Assembly (NCBI GenBank): GCA_900552465.1
Contig: URZO01000007.1
Span: forward strand, 35,123-99,122
From: an uncultured Parabacteroides sp.
GTDB lineage: Bacteria > Bacteroidota > Bacteroidia > Bacteroidales > Tannerellaceae
DNA length: 64,000 bases
Reading direction: 5' to 3'
In this document: positions 32,848-41,119 of the stretch, piece after piece
Layout: every line of letters starts with the position of its first letter
Numbering within the stretch: position 1 is the stretch's first letter
Made by a program: the position numbers and the translations under genes
Notes under the pieces: generated by a model
The model's input: only the letters and a program-made list of their open reading frames with translations
Databases searched by the model: none
Told to the model about the DNA's origin: nothing

Positions 32848-33321
32848 ATGAAAAAGATTATTAATCCTTGGCAGGGACTGGAAGGGTATATGTGCTTTGG
32901 CTGTGCGCCAAGTAACCCGATGGGACTTCACATGGAGTTTTATGAGGATGGCGATGACATTGTCGCATACTGGGAGCCGGAAGCACATTATCAGGGGTGG
33001 TTGAACACGCTGCATGGCGGCATTCAGACAACGTTGATGGATGAACTGGCCGGGTGGGTAGTACTCAGGAAGTTACAGACTTCAGGTATGACATCCCGTT
33101 TGGATGCCCGTTTTATGAAAAGCATCTCGACCCGCGAATCCAGACTGACCATCCGGGGACGTATCAAAGACCGCAAGCGGAATGCGATCTTTATCGAAAC
33201 GGAAATTTATAATTCACAGAATGAATTATGTACGCGCGCAGATCTGGTCTATTTTGTGGTTACACAGGAACAGGCGACCGAGAAGTTTCATTTTGGAGGA
33301 TGTAGGGCAGAAGGAGAGTAA
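32848..33321 (+). CDS. Hotdog-fold thioesterase (PaaI-like)
   Basis: This 157-residue single hotdog domain carries the PaaI-type motif WLNTLHGGIQTTLMDELAGW (HGG then acidic residue) and the N-terminal cysteine pair in GYMCFGCAPSNPMGLHMEFY. Such enzymes hydrolyse acyl-CoA thioesters in the cytosol. The ATG at 32848 is chosen because conserved sequence starts there and a -7 promoter lies upstream. It is 24 bp before nfo and likely co-transcribed. Confidence 0.85.
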   Translation: MKKIINPWQGLEGYMCFGCAPSNPMGLHMEFYEDGDDIVAYWEPEAHYQGWLNTLHGGIQTTLMDELAGWVVLRKLQTSGMTSRLDARFMKSISTRESRLTIRGRIKDRKRNAIFIETEIYNSQNELCTRADLVYFVVTQEQATEKFHFGGCRAEGE

Positions 33322-33345
33322 ACAACAATAAAACATAAATGACAA

Positions 33346-34182
33346 ATGAAATATTTGGGAGCACACGTGTCAGCTGCCGGTGGAGTGGAGGCTGCTCCGG
33401 TGAATGCACATGAGATTGGGGCAAAGGCTTTCGCCTTGTTTACCCGTAATCAGCGTCAATGGAAATCGTCTCCGCTGACCGAAAAGAGCATTTCTCTTTT
33501 TAAGGAGCGTTGCGAAGAGTTTGGCTATACGGCAGAACATATCTTACCGCATGACAGTTACCTGATCAATCTGGGACATCCGGAGGCAGAAGGGTTGCAG
33601 AAATCGCGGGATGCTTTTTTAGACGAAATGCAACGTTGTGAACAATTGGGGCTGGACCGTCTGAACTTCCATCCCGGAAGCCATTTGAACCAGATGAGTG
33701 TGGAGGATTGCCTGACCCGCATTGCCGAATCGGTCAACTGGGCGTTGGAACGAACATCGGGCGTATGCGCCGTGCTGGAGAATACAGCCGGACAGGGTAC
33801 GAACCTGGGATATACGTTCGAGCAGCTTGCTTACATTATAAATAAGGTAGAAGATAAATCCCGCATCGGGGTTTGTATCGACACGGCCCATACATTGGCG
33901 GCAGGCTACGATATAAAGACTGCCGATGGTTTTACGTATACATTCCGCCGTTTTGATGAAATAATCGGTTTTTCGTATCTGCGTGGGATGCACGTGAATG
34001 ATTCCAAGAAGGATCTGGCAACGCGTGTAGACCGTCATGACAGCATAGGGAAGGGAGTAATGGGATTGACTACGTTCAAGATGTTGATGGAAGATCCCCG
34101 GTTTGACAATATTCCGTTGATTCTGGAAACGCCGGATGAGTCTATCTGGGCGGAAGAGATTGAATATCTGTATTCTATATAA
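33346..34182 (+). CDS. nfo: Endonuclease IV
   Basis: This 278-residue TIM-barrel AP endonuclease cuts DNA 5' to abasic sites in base excision repair. Signatures are MKYLGAHVSAAGGVEAAP, LFTRNQRQW, LNFHPGSHL, VLENTAGQGTNLG, IGVCIDTAHTLAAGYD and MHVNDSKKDLATRVDRHDSIGKG, which provide the three-zinc site. Length is typical. It follows the thioesterase gene by 24 bp. Confidence 0.96.
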   Translation: MKYLGAHVSAAGGVEAAPVNAHEIGAKAFALFTRNQRQWKSSPLTEKSISLFKERCEEFGYTAEHILPHDSYLINLGHPEAEGLQKSRDAFLDEMQRCEQLGLDRLNFHPGSHLNQMSVEDCLTRIAESVNWALERTSGVCAVLENTAGQGTNLGYTFEQLAYIINKVEDKSRIGVCIDTAHTLAAGYDIKTADGFTYTFRRFDEIIGFSYLRGMHVNDSKKDLATRVDRHDSIGKGVMGLTTFKMLMEDPRFDNIPLILETPDESIWAEEIEYLYSI

Positions 34183-34186
34183 AAGC

Positions 34187-34218
34187 GAAAGGAGCGGCTT
34201 TCACAAGTCACTCCTTTC
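34187..34218 (+). terminator. Possible terminator after nfo
   Basis: GAAAGGAG (34187-34194) pairs with CTCCTTTC (34211-34218), followed by TATTT; the U tract is weak. Confidence 0.5.
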
Positions 34219-34338
34219 TATTTAACCAAAACCTTAACTATGAAAGCCCAAATGTACGGTGAATTTTCTAAACAAGCAAGAGTATAGGGCAAAAAGTTCT
34301 GCTTTTGCGAATAAATAACAAATTAAATACATTATCTT

Positions 34339-35748
34339 ATGTTTATTTTAATGCCTGTCATCTTTGTCCTGGGGATCCTTGCGATTGCATTGGAGGATAA
34401 GATAAAGATCAATAAAGCTGCGATAGCTCTGTTTATGGCGATATCACTGTGGATGATATTGATGTTTGACGCCTATAATATTTTTGTTGAGCGCTCCAGC
34501 CCTTTGTTTCAGGAGTTCCTGACGCAAAATCCGGAAATGGTAAATGCTCCGTTGAAAGATCAGTTTATTACTTTTATCACGAACCGTTCGATCGTCTACC
34601 ATTTGGGGAATGTGGCGGAAACACTTTTCTTTGTCATGTGTTCCATGCTGATTGTCGATATTGTCGATAAACATGGTGGTTTCCGGGCCGTGACCGGTTA
34701 TATCCGGACTGCCAACAAGCGGAAGTTGTTGTGGTCTATCAGTTTTGCCGCTTTCTTTTTTTCCGCTTTGCTGGATAACCTGGCTGCCGCTATTGTGGTC
34801 ATGGCCGTTTTACGCAAGCTGGTTCCGGACCGGACCGACCGTTTGAAATATGCCTGTATGGTGATTATCGCTGCTAATGCCGGTGGTTCGTGGTCGCCGA
34901 TCGGGGATGTGACGACTATCCTGCTTTGGGTTGGGAAAAACATCACGGCACCGCATCAGATATTCCACGTCTTCCTGCCGGCTTTGGTCAATATGCTTGT
35001 TCCGTTGACAATCGCCCATTTCTGGTTGTTTAAGAAGCATGCGACCTTGCGTGTAATGAGCGAGGAGGAAATGGCGGACGAATATACGCCGGATATACCG
35101 AATCATTCGCGTCGTGTTATATTTGTAATCGGTGTCCTTTCACTTGCATTGGTTCCGGTGTTCCAGATGCTGACGAACCTGCCGCCGTTCCTGGGAGTTC
35201 TGTTAGGCTTGGTTGTTCTGTGGTTTTATACGGATATCATGTACAGCAAGCTGCACATGCGTGAGTCCAATAAGTTGCGTATCTCCCAGCTGCTTCCGAA
35301 TATCGATTTGGCGACAATCTTCTTCTTCCTCGGTATTTTGATGGCAGTCGGCGCTTTGGAAACTTCCGGCCAGTTGGGATTGATGTCTACGTTTCTGGAC
35401 AAACATGTGCATGAACCCTATCTGATCAGCTTTGTGATCGGCGTTTTGTCTTCCTGTGTGGATAACGTGGCTTTGGTTGCTGCGACGATGGGGATGTATC
35501 CGATTGTTCCGGATGCTGCGAACCTGGCGCCTTATGCCCAGTTCTTTGTGTCGGATGGCGGTTTCTGGACATTCCTGGCTTATTGTGCCGTGACGGGTGG
35601 CAGTATTCTGATTATCGGTTCTGCAACGGGTGTGACGGTCATGGGATTGGAAAAGATCGATTTCATGTATTATACCAAGCGATTTTCAATACTGGCGCTG
35701 ATCGGCTATTGCTGTGGTGCCGGCGTATATATGTTATTATTTGCATAA
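34339..35748 (+). CDS. nhaD: Na+/H+ antiporter NhaD
   Basis: This 469-residue inner-membrane protein has about 12 hydrophobic helices. It matches NhaD: FFFSALLDNLAAAIVVMAVL, ANAGGSWSPIGDVTTILLW, IATIFFFLGILMAVGALETSG-like LATIFFFLGILMAVGALE, and VLSSCVDNVALVAATMGMYP. It exports sodium in exchange for protons. It starts without a visible consensus promoter and is followed 11 bp later by the C69 peptidase, so both may be co-transcribed. Confidence 0.93.
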   Translation: MFILMPVIFVLGILAIALEDKIKINKAAIALFMAISLWMILMFDAYNIFVERSSPLFQEFLTQNPEMVNAPLKDQFITFITNRSIVYHLGNVAETLFFVMCSMLIVDIVDKHGGFRAVTGYIRTANKRKLLWSISFAAFFFSALLDNLAAAIVVMAVLRKLVPDRTDRLKYACMVIIAANAGGSWSPIGDVTTILLWVGKNITAPHQIFHVFLPALVNMLVPLTIAHFWLFKKHATLRVMSEEEMADEYTPDIPNHSRRVIFVIGVLSLALVPVFQMLTNLPPFLGVLLGLVVLWFYTDIMYSKLHMRESNKLRISQLLPNIDLATIFFFLGILMAVGALETSGQLGLMSTFLDKHVHEPYLISFVIGVLSSCVDNVALVAATMGMYPIVPDAANLAPYAQFFVSDGGFWTFLAYCAVTGGSILIIGSATGVTVMGLEKIDFMYYTKRFSILALIGYCCGAGVYMLLFA

Positions 35749-35759
35749 ACTTTATTTAT

Positions 35760-37400
35760 ATGAGAAAAACATGGATTTTAATGGCAGCTTGTGCCGTGAT
35801 GCTTTCCGGAATGAAAGCTGTTGCATGTACAGGGCTGTTAGTGGGAAAGAAAGCCTCGGTCGACGGCTCTGTTATGATCAGCTATGCGGCAGATTCGCAT
35901 ACGCTGTATGGCGAACTGTATCGCTGGCCTGCCGCCACCTGGCCGAAAGGGGCGATGCTGGATGTGATCGAGTGGGATACGCATAAGCCGTTAGGACAGA
36001 TCCCGCAGGTGGAACAGACCTATTCTGTAGTAGGTAATATGAACGAACATCAGGTGGCAATTACGGAAAGTACGTTCGGTGGCCGTCCTGAACTGGTCGA
36101 TACGACCGGTATCATGGATTATGGCAGTCTGATCTATATTGCTTTGCAGCGTTCCAAGACAGCGCGTGAAGCGATCGAGGTGATGACCGGTCTTGTAAAA
36201 GATTATGGCTATTATAGCAGTGGGGAGTCTTTCTCTATTGCCGATAAGAATGAAGCCTGGGTAATGGAGATGATCGGTAAAGGTCCGGGTAATAAAGGCG
36301 CTGTCTGGGTTGCGATCCGCATTCCGGACGATTGTATCTCGGCGCATGCCAACCAGTCCCGTATCCAGCAGATTCCTTTCGATGACAAGGAAAACTGTCT
36401 TTACTCGCCTGATGTCGTGTCTTTTGCCCGTGAGAAAGGTTATTTCAGCGGGAAGGATAAGGATTTCAGTTTCCAGAAAGCCTATTGTCCGTATGATTTC
36501 GGCTCTTTGCGTGGTTGTGAAGCCCGTGTTTGGTCTTTCTTCCGCAAATACGACAAATCGATGGATCAATATACCGATCTGATCAAGGGCGACGTGACGA
36601 AAAAACCGATGCCTTTGTATATCAAACCAGATCGCCTGTTGTCCGTTCAGGATGTACAGAACGGCATGCGCGATCATTTTGAAGGTACGGATCTGGATAT
36701 GACGAAGGATGCAGGTGCCGGTCCTTACAAAGTACCGTATCGTTGGCGTCCGATGACTTTCGAAGTAGACGGTCAGGAATATACCAACGAACGTGCGATT
36801 GCTACGCAGCAGACCGGTTTTGTGATTGTTCCGCAGATGCGCAACTGGTTGCCGGATGCTGTTGGCGGTATCCTTTGGTTTGGCGTGGACGATGCGGATA
36901 TGGCTGTCTTTACGCCGATCTATTGTTCGGTTACGGCTTCTCCCGAATGTTATCGTGTCGGAAATGGCGATATGATGAATTTCTCCTGGACATCAGCCTT
37001 TTGGATTCATAACTGGGTTGCAAACATGGCGTATGGAAAATATAGCTATATGATTAAGGACATCCGTCCTGTCCAGCAGGAGTTGGAGAATGGTTTCCAA
37101 CAGACGATTCCGGCTATCGATAAAGCAGCTATGGAGCTGTATGCTAAAAATCCGGCGGAAGCAGTCAAGTTTCTGACCTGGTTCAGTACGACGACTGCCG
37201 ATCAGGCTACGGCCCGCTGGAAGAAGTTAGGTGAATATCTGTTAGTCAAATATATGGACGGTAATGTGAAAAAAGAAGAAAACGGACAGTTCAAGCAGAA
37301 TGGCTATGGCCTGTCTGAATATCCTGATTTTCCGGGTTATGACGAAGACTATTACCGCAGTATTGTGAAGAGCGCAGGAGATAAATTAAAAGTAAAGTGA
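35760..37400 (+). CDS. Secreted C69-family dipeptidase
   Basis: This 546-residue Ntn-hydrolase has a signal peptide (1-22, ending KAVA) whose removal would expose Cys23 in CTGLLVGKKAS, the C69 nucleophile. Further family blocks are VSYAADSHTLYG-like ISYAADSHTLYGEL, ESTFGGRPEL, GESFSIADKNEAWVMEMIGKG, AHANQSRIQ and VPYRWRPMTFE. The enzyme likely splits dipeptides in the periplasm. A longer frame from 35583 overlaps nhaD and is rejected; the ATG at 35760 begins the signal peptide. Confidence 0.93.
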   Translation: MRKTWILMAACAVMLSGMKAVACTGLLVGKKASVDGSVMISYAADSHTLYGELYRWPAATWPKGAMLDVIEWDTHKPLGQIPQVEQTYSVVGNMNEHQVAITESTFGGRPELVDTTGIMDYGSLIYIALQRSKTAREAIEVMTGLVKDYGYYSSGESFSIADKNEAWVMEMIGKGPGNKGAVWVAIRIPDDCISAHANQSRIQQIPFDDKENCLYSPDVVSFAREKGYFSGKDKDFSFQKAYCPYDFGSLRGCEARVWSFFRKYDKSMDQYTDLIKGDVTKKPMPLYIKPDRLLSVQDVQNGMRDHFEGTDLDMTKDAGAGPYKVPYRWRPMTFEVDGQEYTNERAIATQQTGFVIVPQMRNWLPDAVGGILWFGVDDADMAVFTPIYCSVTASPECYRVGNGDMMNFSWTSAFWIHNWVANMAYGKYSYMIKDIRPVQQELENGFQQTIPAIDKAAMELYAKNPAEAVKFLTWFSTTTADQATARWKKLGEYLLVKYMDGNVKKEENGQFKQNGYGLSEYPDFPGYDEDYYRSIVKSAGDKLKVK

Positions 37401-37421
37401 TGCGCTTTAATTAAAAAATAG

Positions 37422-37429
37422 TATATTTG
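37422..37429 (+). promoter_or_regulatory. -7 element of the beta-barrel gene
   Basis: TATATTTG, 30 bp before the ATG at 37459. Confidence 0.6.
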
Positions 37430-37458
37430 GCGAGATTGTTAAACAAAATAAGAAAAGT

Positions 37459-37929
37459 ATGAAAAAATTAATTGTTATGTTGATGTTGACTGTGTTCAGT
37501 ATAGGTGCCTATGCACAGACACAGCAGGGGCAGTCGTCATTCGGTTTCAACTTGGGTTATAATTTTAATGATATTGGAAATGCGACTCTCGGCATTGATT
37601 ATCGTTATTGTGTGACAGATGAATTTCGTTTGACCCCTTCTATTACCCATTTAATAAAGAATGACGGGTTGAGTGCATGGGCGATTGATATGAATGCTCA
37701 TTATGTCTTTAAACTGAGTGATATGTTTGGTTTCTATCCGTTGGCAGGTTTGAGTCTTTCTTTCTGGAAGGCCGGTCCTTGGGATGCAAGCCGTTTTGGT
37801 GCAAACATTGGTCTGGGAGGAGAAGTCTATGCAACTGACCGGGTGTCAGTCGGTTTGGAAGCTAAATATAATATTATAAAGGATCTGGATGCAGCAGCTT
37901 TAGCTGTTCGTGTCGGATATAATTTTTAA
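37459..37929 (+). CDS. Small outer-membrane beta-barrel protein
   Basis: This 156-residue protein has a signal peptide (about 1-20, ending AYAQ) and eight or so alternating amphipathic strands (GFNLGYNFNDIGNATLGIDYRY, FYPLAGLSLSF, RFGANIGLGGEVYA, SVGLEAKYNIIKD), ending in aromatic F (VRVGYNF) as needed for Bam-dependent insertion. It resembles OmpX/OmpA-like porin family (PF13505). The role is unknown. It is single, with its own promoter and a strong terminator. Confidence 0.82.
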   Translation: MKKLIVMLMLTVFSIGAYAQTQQGQSSFGFNLGYNFNDIGNATLGIDYRYCVTDEFRLTPSITHLIKNDGLSAWAIDMNAHYVFKLSDMFGFYPLAGLSLSFWKAGPWDASRFGANIGLGGEVYATDRVSVGLEAKYNIIKDLDAAALAVRVGYNF

Positions 37930-37946
37930 GCTTAGATATCTACAAT

Positions 37947-37996
37947 AAAAAAGCGTCCCCGTTAGATGATTGTATCTCAAACGGGGACGCTTTTTT
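37947..37996. terminator. Strong bidirectional terminator
   Basis: A perfect stem of about 17 bp (37947-37963 / 37980-37996) with A and T tracts; serves the beta-barrel gene and the convergent HAD gene. Confidence 0.92.
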
Positions 37997-38007
37997 GTAT
38001 CGAATAG

Positions 38008-38652
38008 TTACCACTGCATGTATTCCTCAAAAGTGATATTCTTAAAATCGGGAATAACCTTATAGACCTTATCCCTTAAAGATTCTTCCGGGTTAGTCGT
38101 GCAAAGTCCGATAACCCGCATTCCTGCACTTGTCCCGGCTTGTATTCCGGCAAACGAATCTTCAAACACCAGGCAGTCTTCAGGAGATACATTCAGATCG
38201 GATGCTGCCAGCAGATAGCACATCGGATCAGGTTTCCCTCTCGTGATGCGGTCTGCGCTTACAACGGTATCAAAAAGACCATCGAGCTGCAGAAGCCTGA
38301 ATGCCCGTTTTAATTTAATGTCATCGGAACTGGTTACTAATCCTACTTTGATGCCTTTATTTTTCAGAAGATGGATAAATTCCATAGCACCCGGAACTGG
38401 AGGGAAAGGCATTTGCTGTTCAAACTCCATGGACTCACGGGTTACCATTTCCTTAAATTCCTCGGGGCGGTCGGAAAAGAATTTCTCTAATATATAAGGC
38501 AATGTAGTCCCTTTAATATGGGAAGCAAAGTCAGGTATGCCTGTTCCGTACCGTTCTCCTGCTTCATTCCAGTAAATATCGTAAATAGGTTCTGTGTCTA
38601 CAACCACACCATCGAAATCAAAAAGAGCAGTCTTTATAAACTGTTGTTCCAT
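38008..38652 (-). CDS. HAD-family phosphatase/beta-phosphoglucomutase-like
   Basis: This 214-residue haloacid dehalogenase-type protein has motif I LFDFDGVVVDTEP (Asp12, Asp14), motif II VGLVTSSD, motif III lysine in ITRGKPDP and motif IV VFEDSFAGIQAG. The four-helix cap (FASHIKGTTLPYILEKFF) puts it with the beta-phosphoglucomutase/phosphoglycolate subgroup. The substrate is not clear from sequence. It is divergent from the isomerase at 38749. Confidence 0.9.
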   Translation of the reverse strand: MEQQFIKTALFDFDGVVVDTEPIYDIYWNEAGERYGTGIPDFASHIKGTTLPYILEKFFSDRPEEFKEMVTRESMEFEQQMPFPPVPGAMEFIHLLKNKGIKVGLVTSSDDIKLKRAFRLLQLDGLFDTVVSADRITRGKPDPMCYLLAASDLNVSPEDCLVFEDSFAGIQAGTSAGMRVIGLCTTNPEESLRDKVYKVIPDFKNITFEEYMQW

Positions 38653-38683
38653 AAAAATCAGTTCGTTTAAAATAATTTGAGTA

Positions 38684-38691
38684 CAAATATA
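38684..38691 (-). promoter_or_regulatory. -7 element of the HAD gene
   Basis: TATATTTG on the minus strand, 32 bp before its ATG; back to back with the plus-strand element at 38715. Confidence 0.55.
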
Positions 38692-38714
38692 CTTCTAATT
38701 GGAATATAATTAGT

Positions 38715-38722
38715 TACATTTG
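38715..38722 (+). promoter_or_regulatory. -7 element of the isomerase gene
   Basis: TACATTTG, 27 bp before the ATG at 38749. Confidence 0.6.
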
Positions 38723-38748
38723 CGTGAAATCCTAAAAATCATTAGGCC

Positions 38749-39603
38749 ATGAAGACACGATTTGTTATCCTTATTGTCGCCTTATTCTGCCTTGTACCTT
38801 TCTTGCAGGCGCAGTCACTGGCAGACCGTATCGGTGTTTGTACCTCCGTCGATAAAGCCTCTTTGTTGAAACAATCCGGTTGTTCGTATGTGGAGATCGG
38901 TATCCGCTCTTTTTTGATGCCGGACCAGCCGGATAGTGCATTTGCTGCCAATTTGCAGGCGGCGAAAGAGGCAGTATTGCCATTATATTCAGGGAATAGC
39001 TTCTTTCCCGGAGATCTTCGGTTGACCGGGCCGGATGTTTGTATGGACAAGATTCTGGGGTATGGCAAGGTGGCGATCAGGCGTGCGCATGAGGTCGGTG
39101 TGAAAATTCTGGTATTGGGGAGTGGAAATGCCCGTAATATTCCGGAAGGTTTCAGCAGGGAAGAGGCTACCGGACAATTTACAGCCTTATGTCGCAAACT
39201 GGCTGAATATGCTGCTGATTATGATGTCTGTGTTGTGATTGAGCCTCTGCAAAGCTCAGAAACTAATTTTATCAATACAGTAAGGGAAGGAACCGAGATT
39301 GTAAAGGTTGTCAACCATCCGAATTTAGGCGTGTTGGCTGATTTCTTCCATATGTTGCGGGAAGATGAAGATGCCGGTGCTCTTATTGATGCCGGCAAAT
39401 GGTTGAAACATTGTCATATCGCAGAAAAGGAAATCCGGTCTGCCCCGGGAGTGAAAGGGGACGATTTTACTCCATACTTTAAGGCATTGCACCAGATCGG
39501 ATATACCGGTTCACTTTCTATTGAATGCAGATGGGAAAATATGGATAATCAATTAGCAACTTCCGTTGCCGTCATTAAAGAACAAATTTGTAAATCTTAT
39601 TGA
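38749..39603 (+). CDS. Exported sugar phosphate isomerase/epimerase-like TIM barrel
   Basis: This 284-residue protein of the AP-endonuclease-2 (PF01261) fold carries a signal peptide (about 1-21, ending LQAQ). Metal ligands can be placed in VVIEPLQSSETNF (Glu), LGVLADFFHM (Asp), KHCHIAEKE (His) and LSIECRW (Glu). Cytosolic relatives isomerise ketoses; an exported copy next to DUF1080 and Gfo/Idh/MocA genes suggests a periplasmic role on oxidised (3-keto) sugars. The function is inferred from context. Confidence 0.83.
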   Translation: MKTRFVILIVALFCLVPFLQAQSLADRIGVCTSVDKASLLKQSGCSYVEIGIRSFLMPDQPDSAFAANLQAAKEAVLPLYSGNSFFPGDLRLTGPDVCMDKILGYGKVAIRRAHEVGVKILVLGSGNARNIPEGFSREEATGQFTALCRKLAEYAADYDVCVVIEPLQSSETNFINTVREGTEIVKVVNHPNLGVLADFFHMLREDEDAGALIDAGKWLKHCHIAEKEIRSAPGVKGDDFTPYFKALHQIGYTGSLSIECRWENMDNQLATSVAVIKEQICKSY

Positions 39604-39642
39604 TTTTTTCGGGAATTAATGTGGTGGAAGTATAAAAACTTA

Positions 39643-39661
39643 TATCTTTGTGCACGTGCAC
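39643..39661 (+). promoter_or_regulatory. -7 element with abutting 12-bp palindrome
   Basis: TATCTTTG (39643-39650) matches the -7 consensus. The perfect palindrome GTGCACGTGCAC covers 39650-39661, right over the expected transcript start. This is a good operator candidate for the DUF1080-oxidoreductase genes. Confidence 0.6.
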
Positions 39662-39719
39662 ATGGAATAAAGACTAATGTAAATTGATTGTCTAACTAAT
39701 ATAGTATCAAGAAAACAAG

Positions 39720-41099
39720 ATGAAAGCGTATTTGAAATTAGCGGCCTTGTCCCTGACATTGCTGTGTGGTGCCTGCCAACCTGATGACGGATGGCAGAAG
39801 TTGTTTAACGGAAAGGACTTCACAGGATTTAAACAATTGAACGGAGAAGCTCCTTATCGTGTAGAGGATGGTTGCCTTGTGGGTAAATCCGTTTCCGGCC
39901 AGCCGAATAGTTTTATGGCGACTGAACAGGAGTATGGTGATTTTATCCTGGAATTCGAAGTGAAGTGTGATCCGAGTCTGAATTCGGGTGTACAGTTCCG
40001 CAGTGAGAGCTTACCGGATTATCAGAACGGACGTGTACACGGTTATCAATGTGAAATCGATCCTTCCGACCGCGCATGGAGCGGCGGTGTTTATGATGAA
40101 GCACGTCGCGGATGGTTGGTTACTTTGGCCGATAATGATGCCGGTCGTGCAGCTTACAAGAGAAATGACTGGAATAAGTATCGTATTGAGGCGATCGGCA
40201 ATAATATTCGTATCTGGTTGAACGGTGTGAATACATCCAATCTGATTGATGATACGACTCCGAAAGGTTTTATCGCTTTCCAAGTTCATGGAATCGGAAA
40301 AGATATGTCTAAGGAAGGGAAGGAAATATGGTGGCGTAATATCCGTATCAAAACGGAAAATCTGGAAGCTGAACGGATACAAGGCCCGTTGGCTCCTGAA
40401 GTGAACCGCATTCCGAATACGTTGACGGAAGCAGAAAAAGCCGCAGGCTGGAAATTGCTATTTGACGGTAAGACATCTGATGGTTGGCGTGGTGCCGGTC
40501 AGGAAACTTTCCCTGAAAATGGGTGGAAGATTGAGAATGGTGAACTGACAGTCATGAAAAACGGAGGTCCGGAAGGAAAAAGGGGAGGCGATATCGTGAC
40601 AAACGATGAGTTTGCCGCTTTTGAACTGAGCTTTGAGTTTAAGCTGACACCGGGTGCAAATAGCGGTATGAAATACCTGATCCAGGAAAGTGAAAAGAAG
40701 AAAGGTTTTGTGATCGGTCCGGAATACCAGGTGCTGGACGACCAGCTTCATCCGGATGCCAAATTGTATACCACTTATCCGGGTAGCCGTACGGTATCCA
40801 GCTTGTATGATATCATTGCTGCAAAGAACAAACGTTTTAACGGTGTCGGACAGTGGAACCAGGGTGTAATTAAAGTATTCCCCAACAAGCATGTCGAGCA
40901 TTGGATGAACGGCTTTAAGACTGTTGAATACGACTGGGCTTCCGACTCATTCCTTGAGTTGGTAAAGGGCAGCAAATTTGCAAAGAAAGAATATAATGAA
41001 TTCGGTGGTTTCGGAACAGCAGAGAAAGGCCATATTTTATTGCAGGATCACTGGGACGAAGTATCTTTCCGGAATATCAAGATCAGAGAACTAAAGTAG
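39720..41099 (+). CDS. Lipoprotein with two DUF1080 domains
   Basis: This 459-residue protein starts with a lipoprotein signal (LSLTLLCGAC). It has two DUF1080 domains in tandem, each opening with a 'LFNGKDFTGF' / 'LFDGKTSDGW' motif (about residues 25 and 248), containing LNSGVQFRSES / ANSGMKYLIQE and ending 'WWRNIRIK' / 'FRNIKIREL'. DUF1080 enzymes cleave 3-keto-glycosides. The first domain resembles a binding or lyase type, the second a hydrolase type, but roles cannot be split by eye. It is followed 20 bp later by the Tat oxidoreductase. Confidence 0.87.
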   Translation: MKAYLKLAALSLTLLCGACQPDDGWQKLFNGKDFTGFKQLNGEAPYRVEDGCLVGKSVSGQPNSFMATEQEYGDFILEFEVKCDPSLNSGVQFRSESLPDYQNGRVHGYQCEIDPSDRAWSGGVYDEARRGWLVTLADNDAGRAAYKRNDWNKYRIEAIGNNIRIWLNGVNTSNLIDDTTPKGFIAFQVHGIGKDMSKEGKEIWWRNIRIKTENLEAERIQGPLAPEVNRIPNTLTEAEKAAGWKLLFDGKTSDGWRGAGQETFPENGWKIENGELTVMKNGGPEGKRGGDIVTNDEFAAFELSFEFKLTPGANSGMKYLIQESEKKKGFVIGPEYQVLDDQLHPDAKLYTTYPGSRTVSSLYDIIAAKNKRFNGVGQWNQGVIKVFPNKHVEHWMNGFKTVEYDWASDSFLELVKGSKFAKKEYNEFGGFGTAEKGHILLQDHWDEVSFRNIKIRELK

Positions 41100-41119
41100 T
41101 TAACTAAAAAATAAGTACC

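Noticed and set aside
35583..35759. N-terminal extension of the C69 peptidase from 35583
   Set aside because: It overlaps nhaD in another frame and would bury the signal peptide needed to expose the Cys nucleophile.
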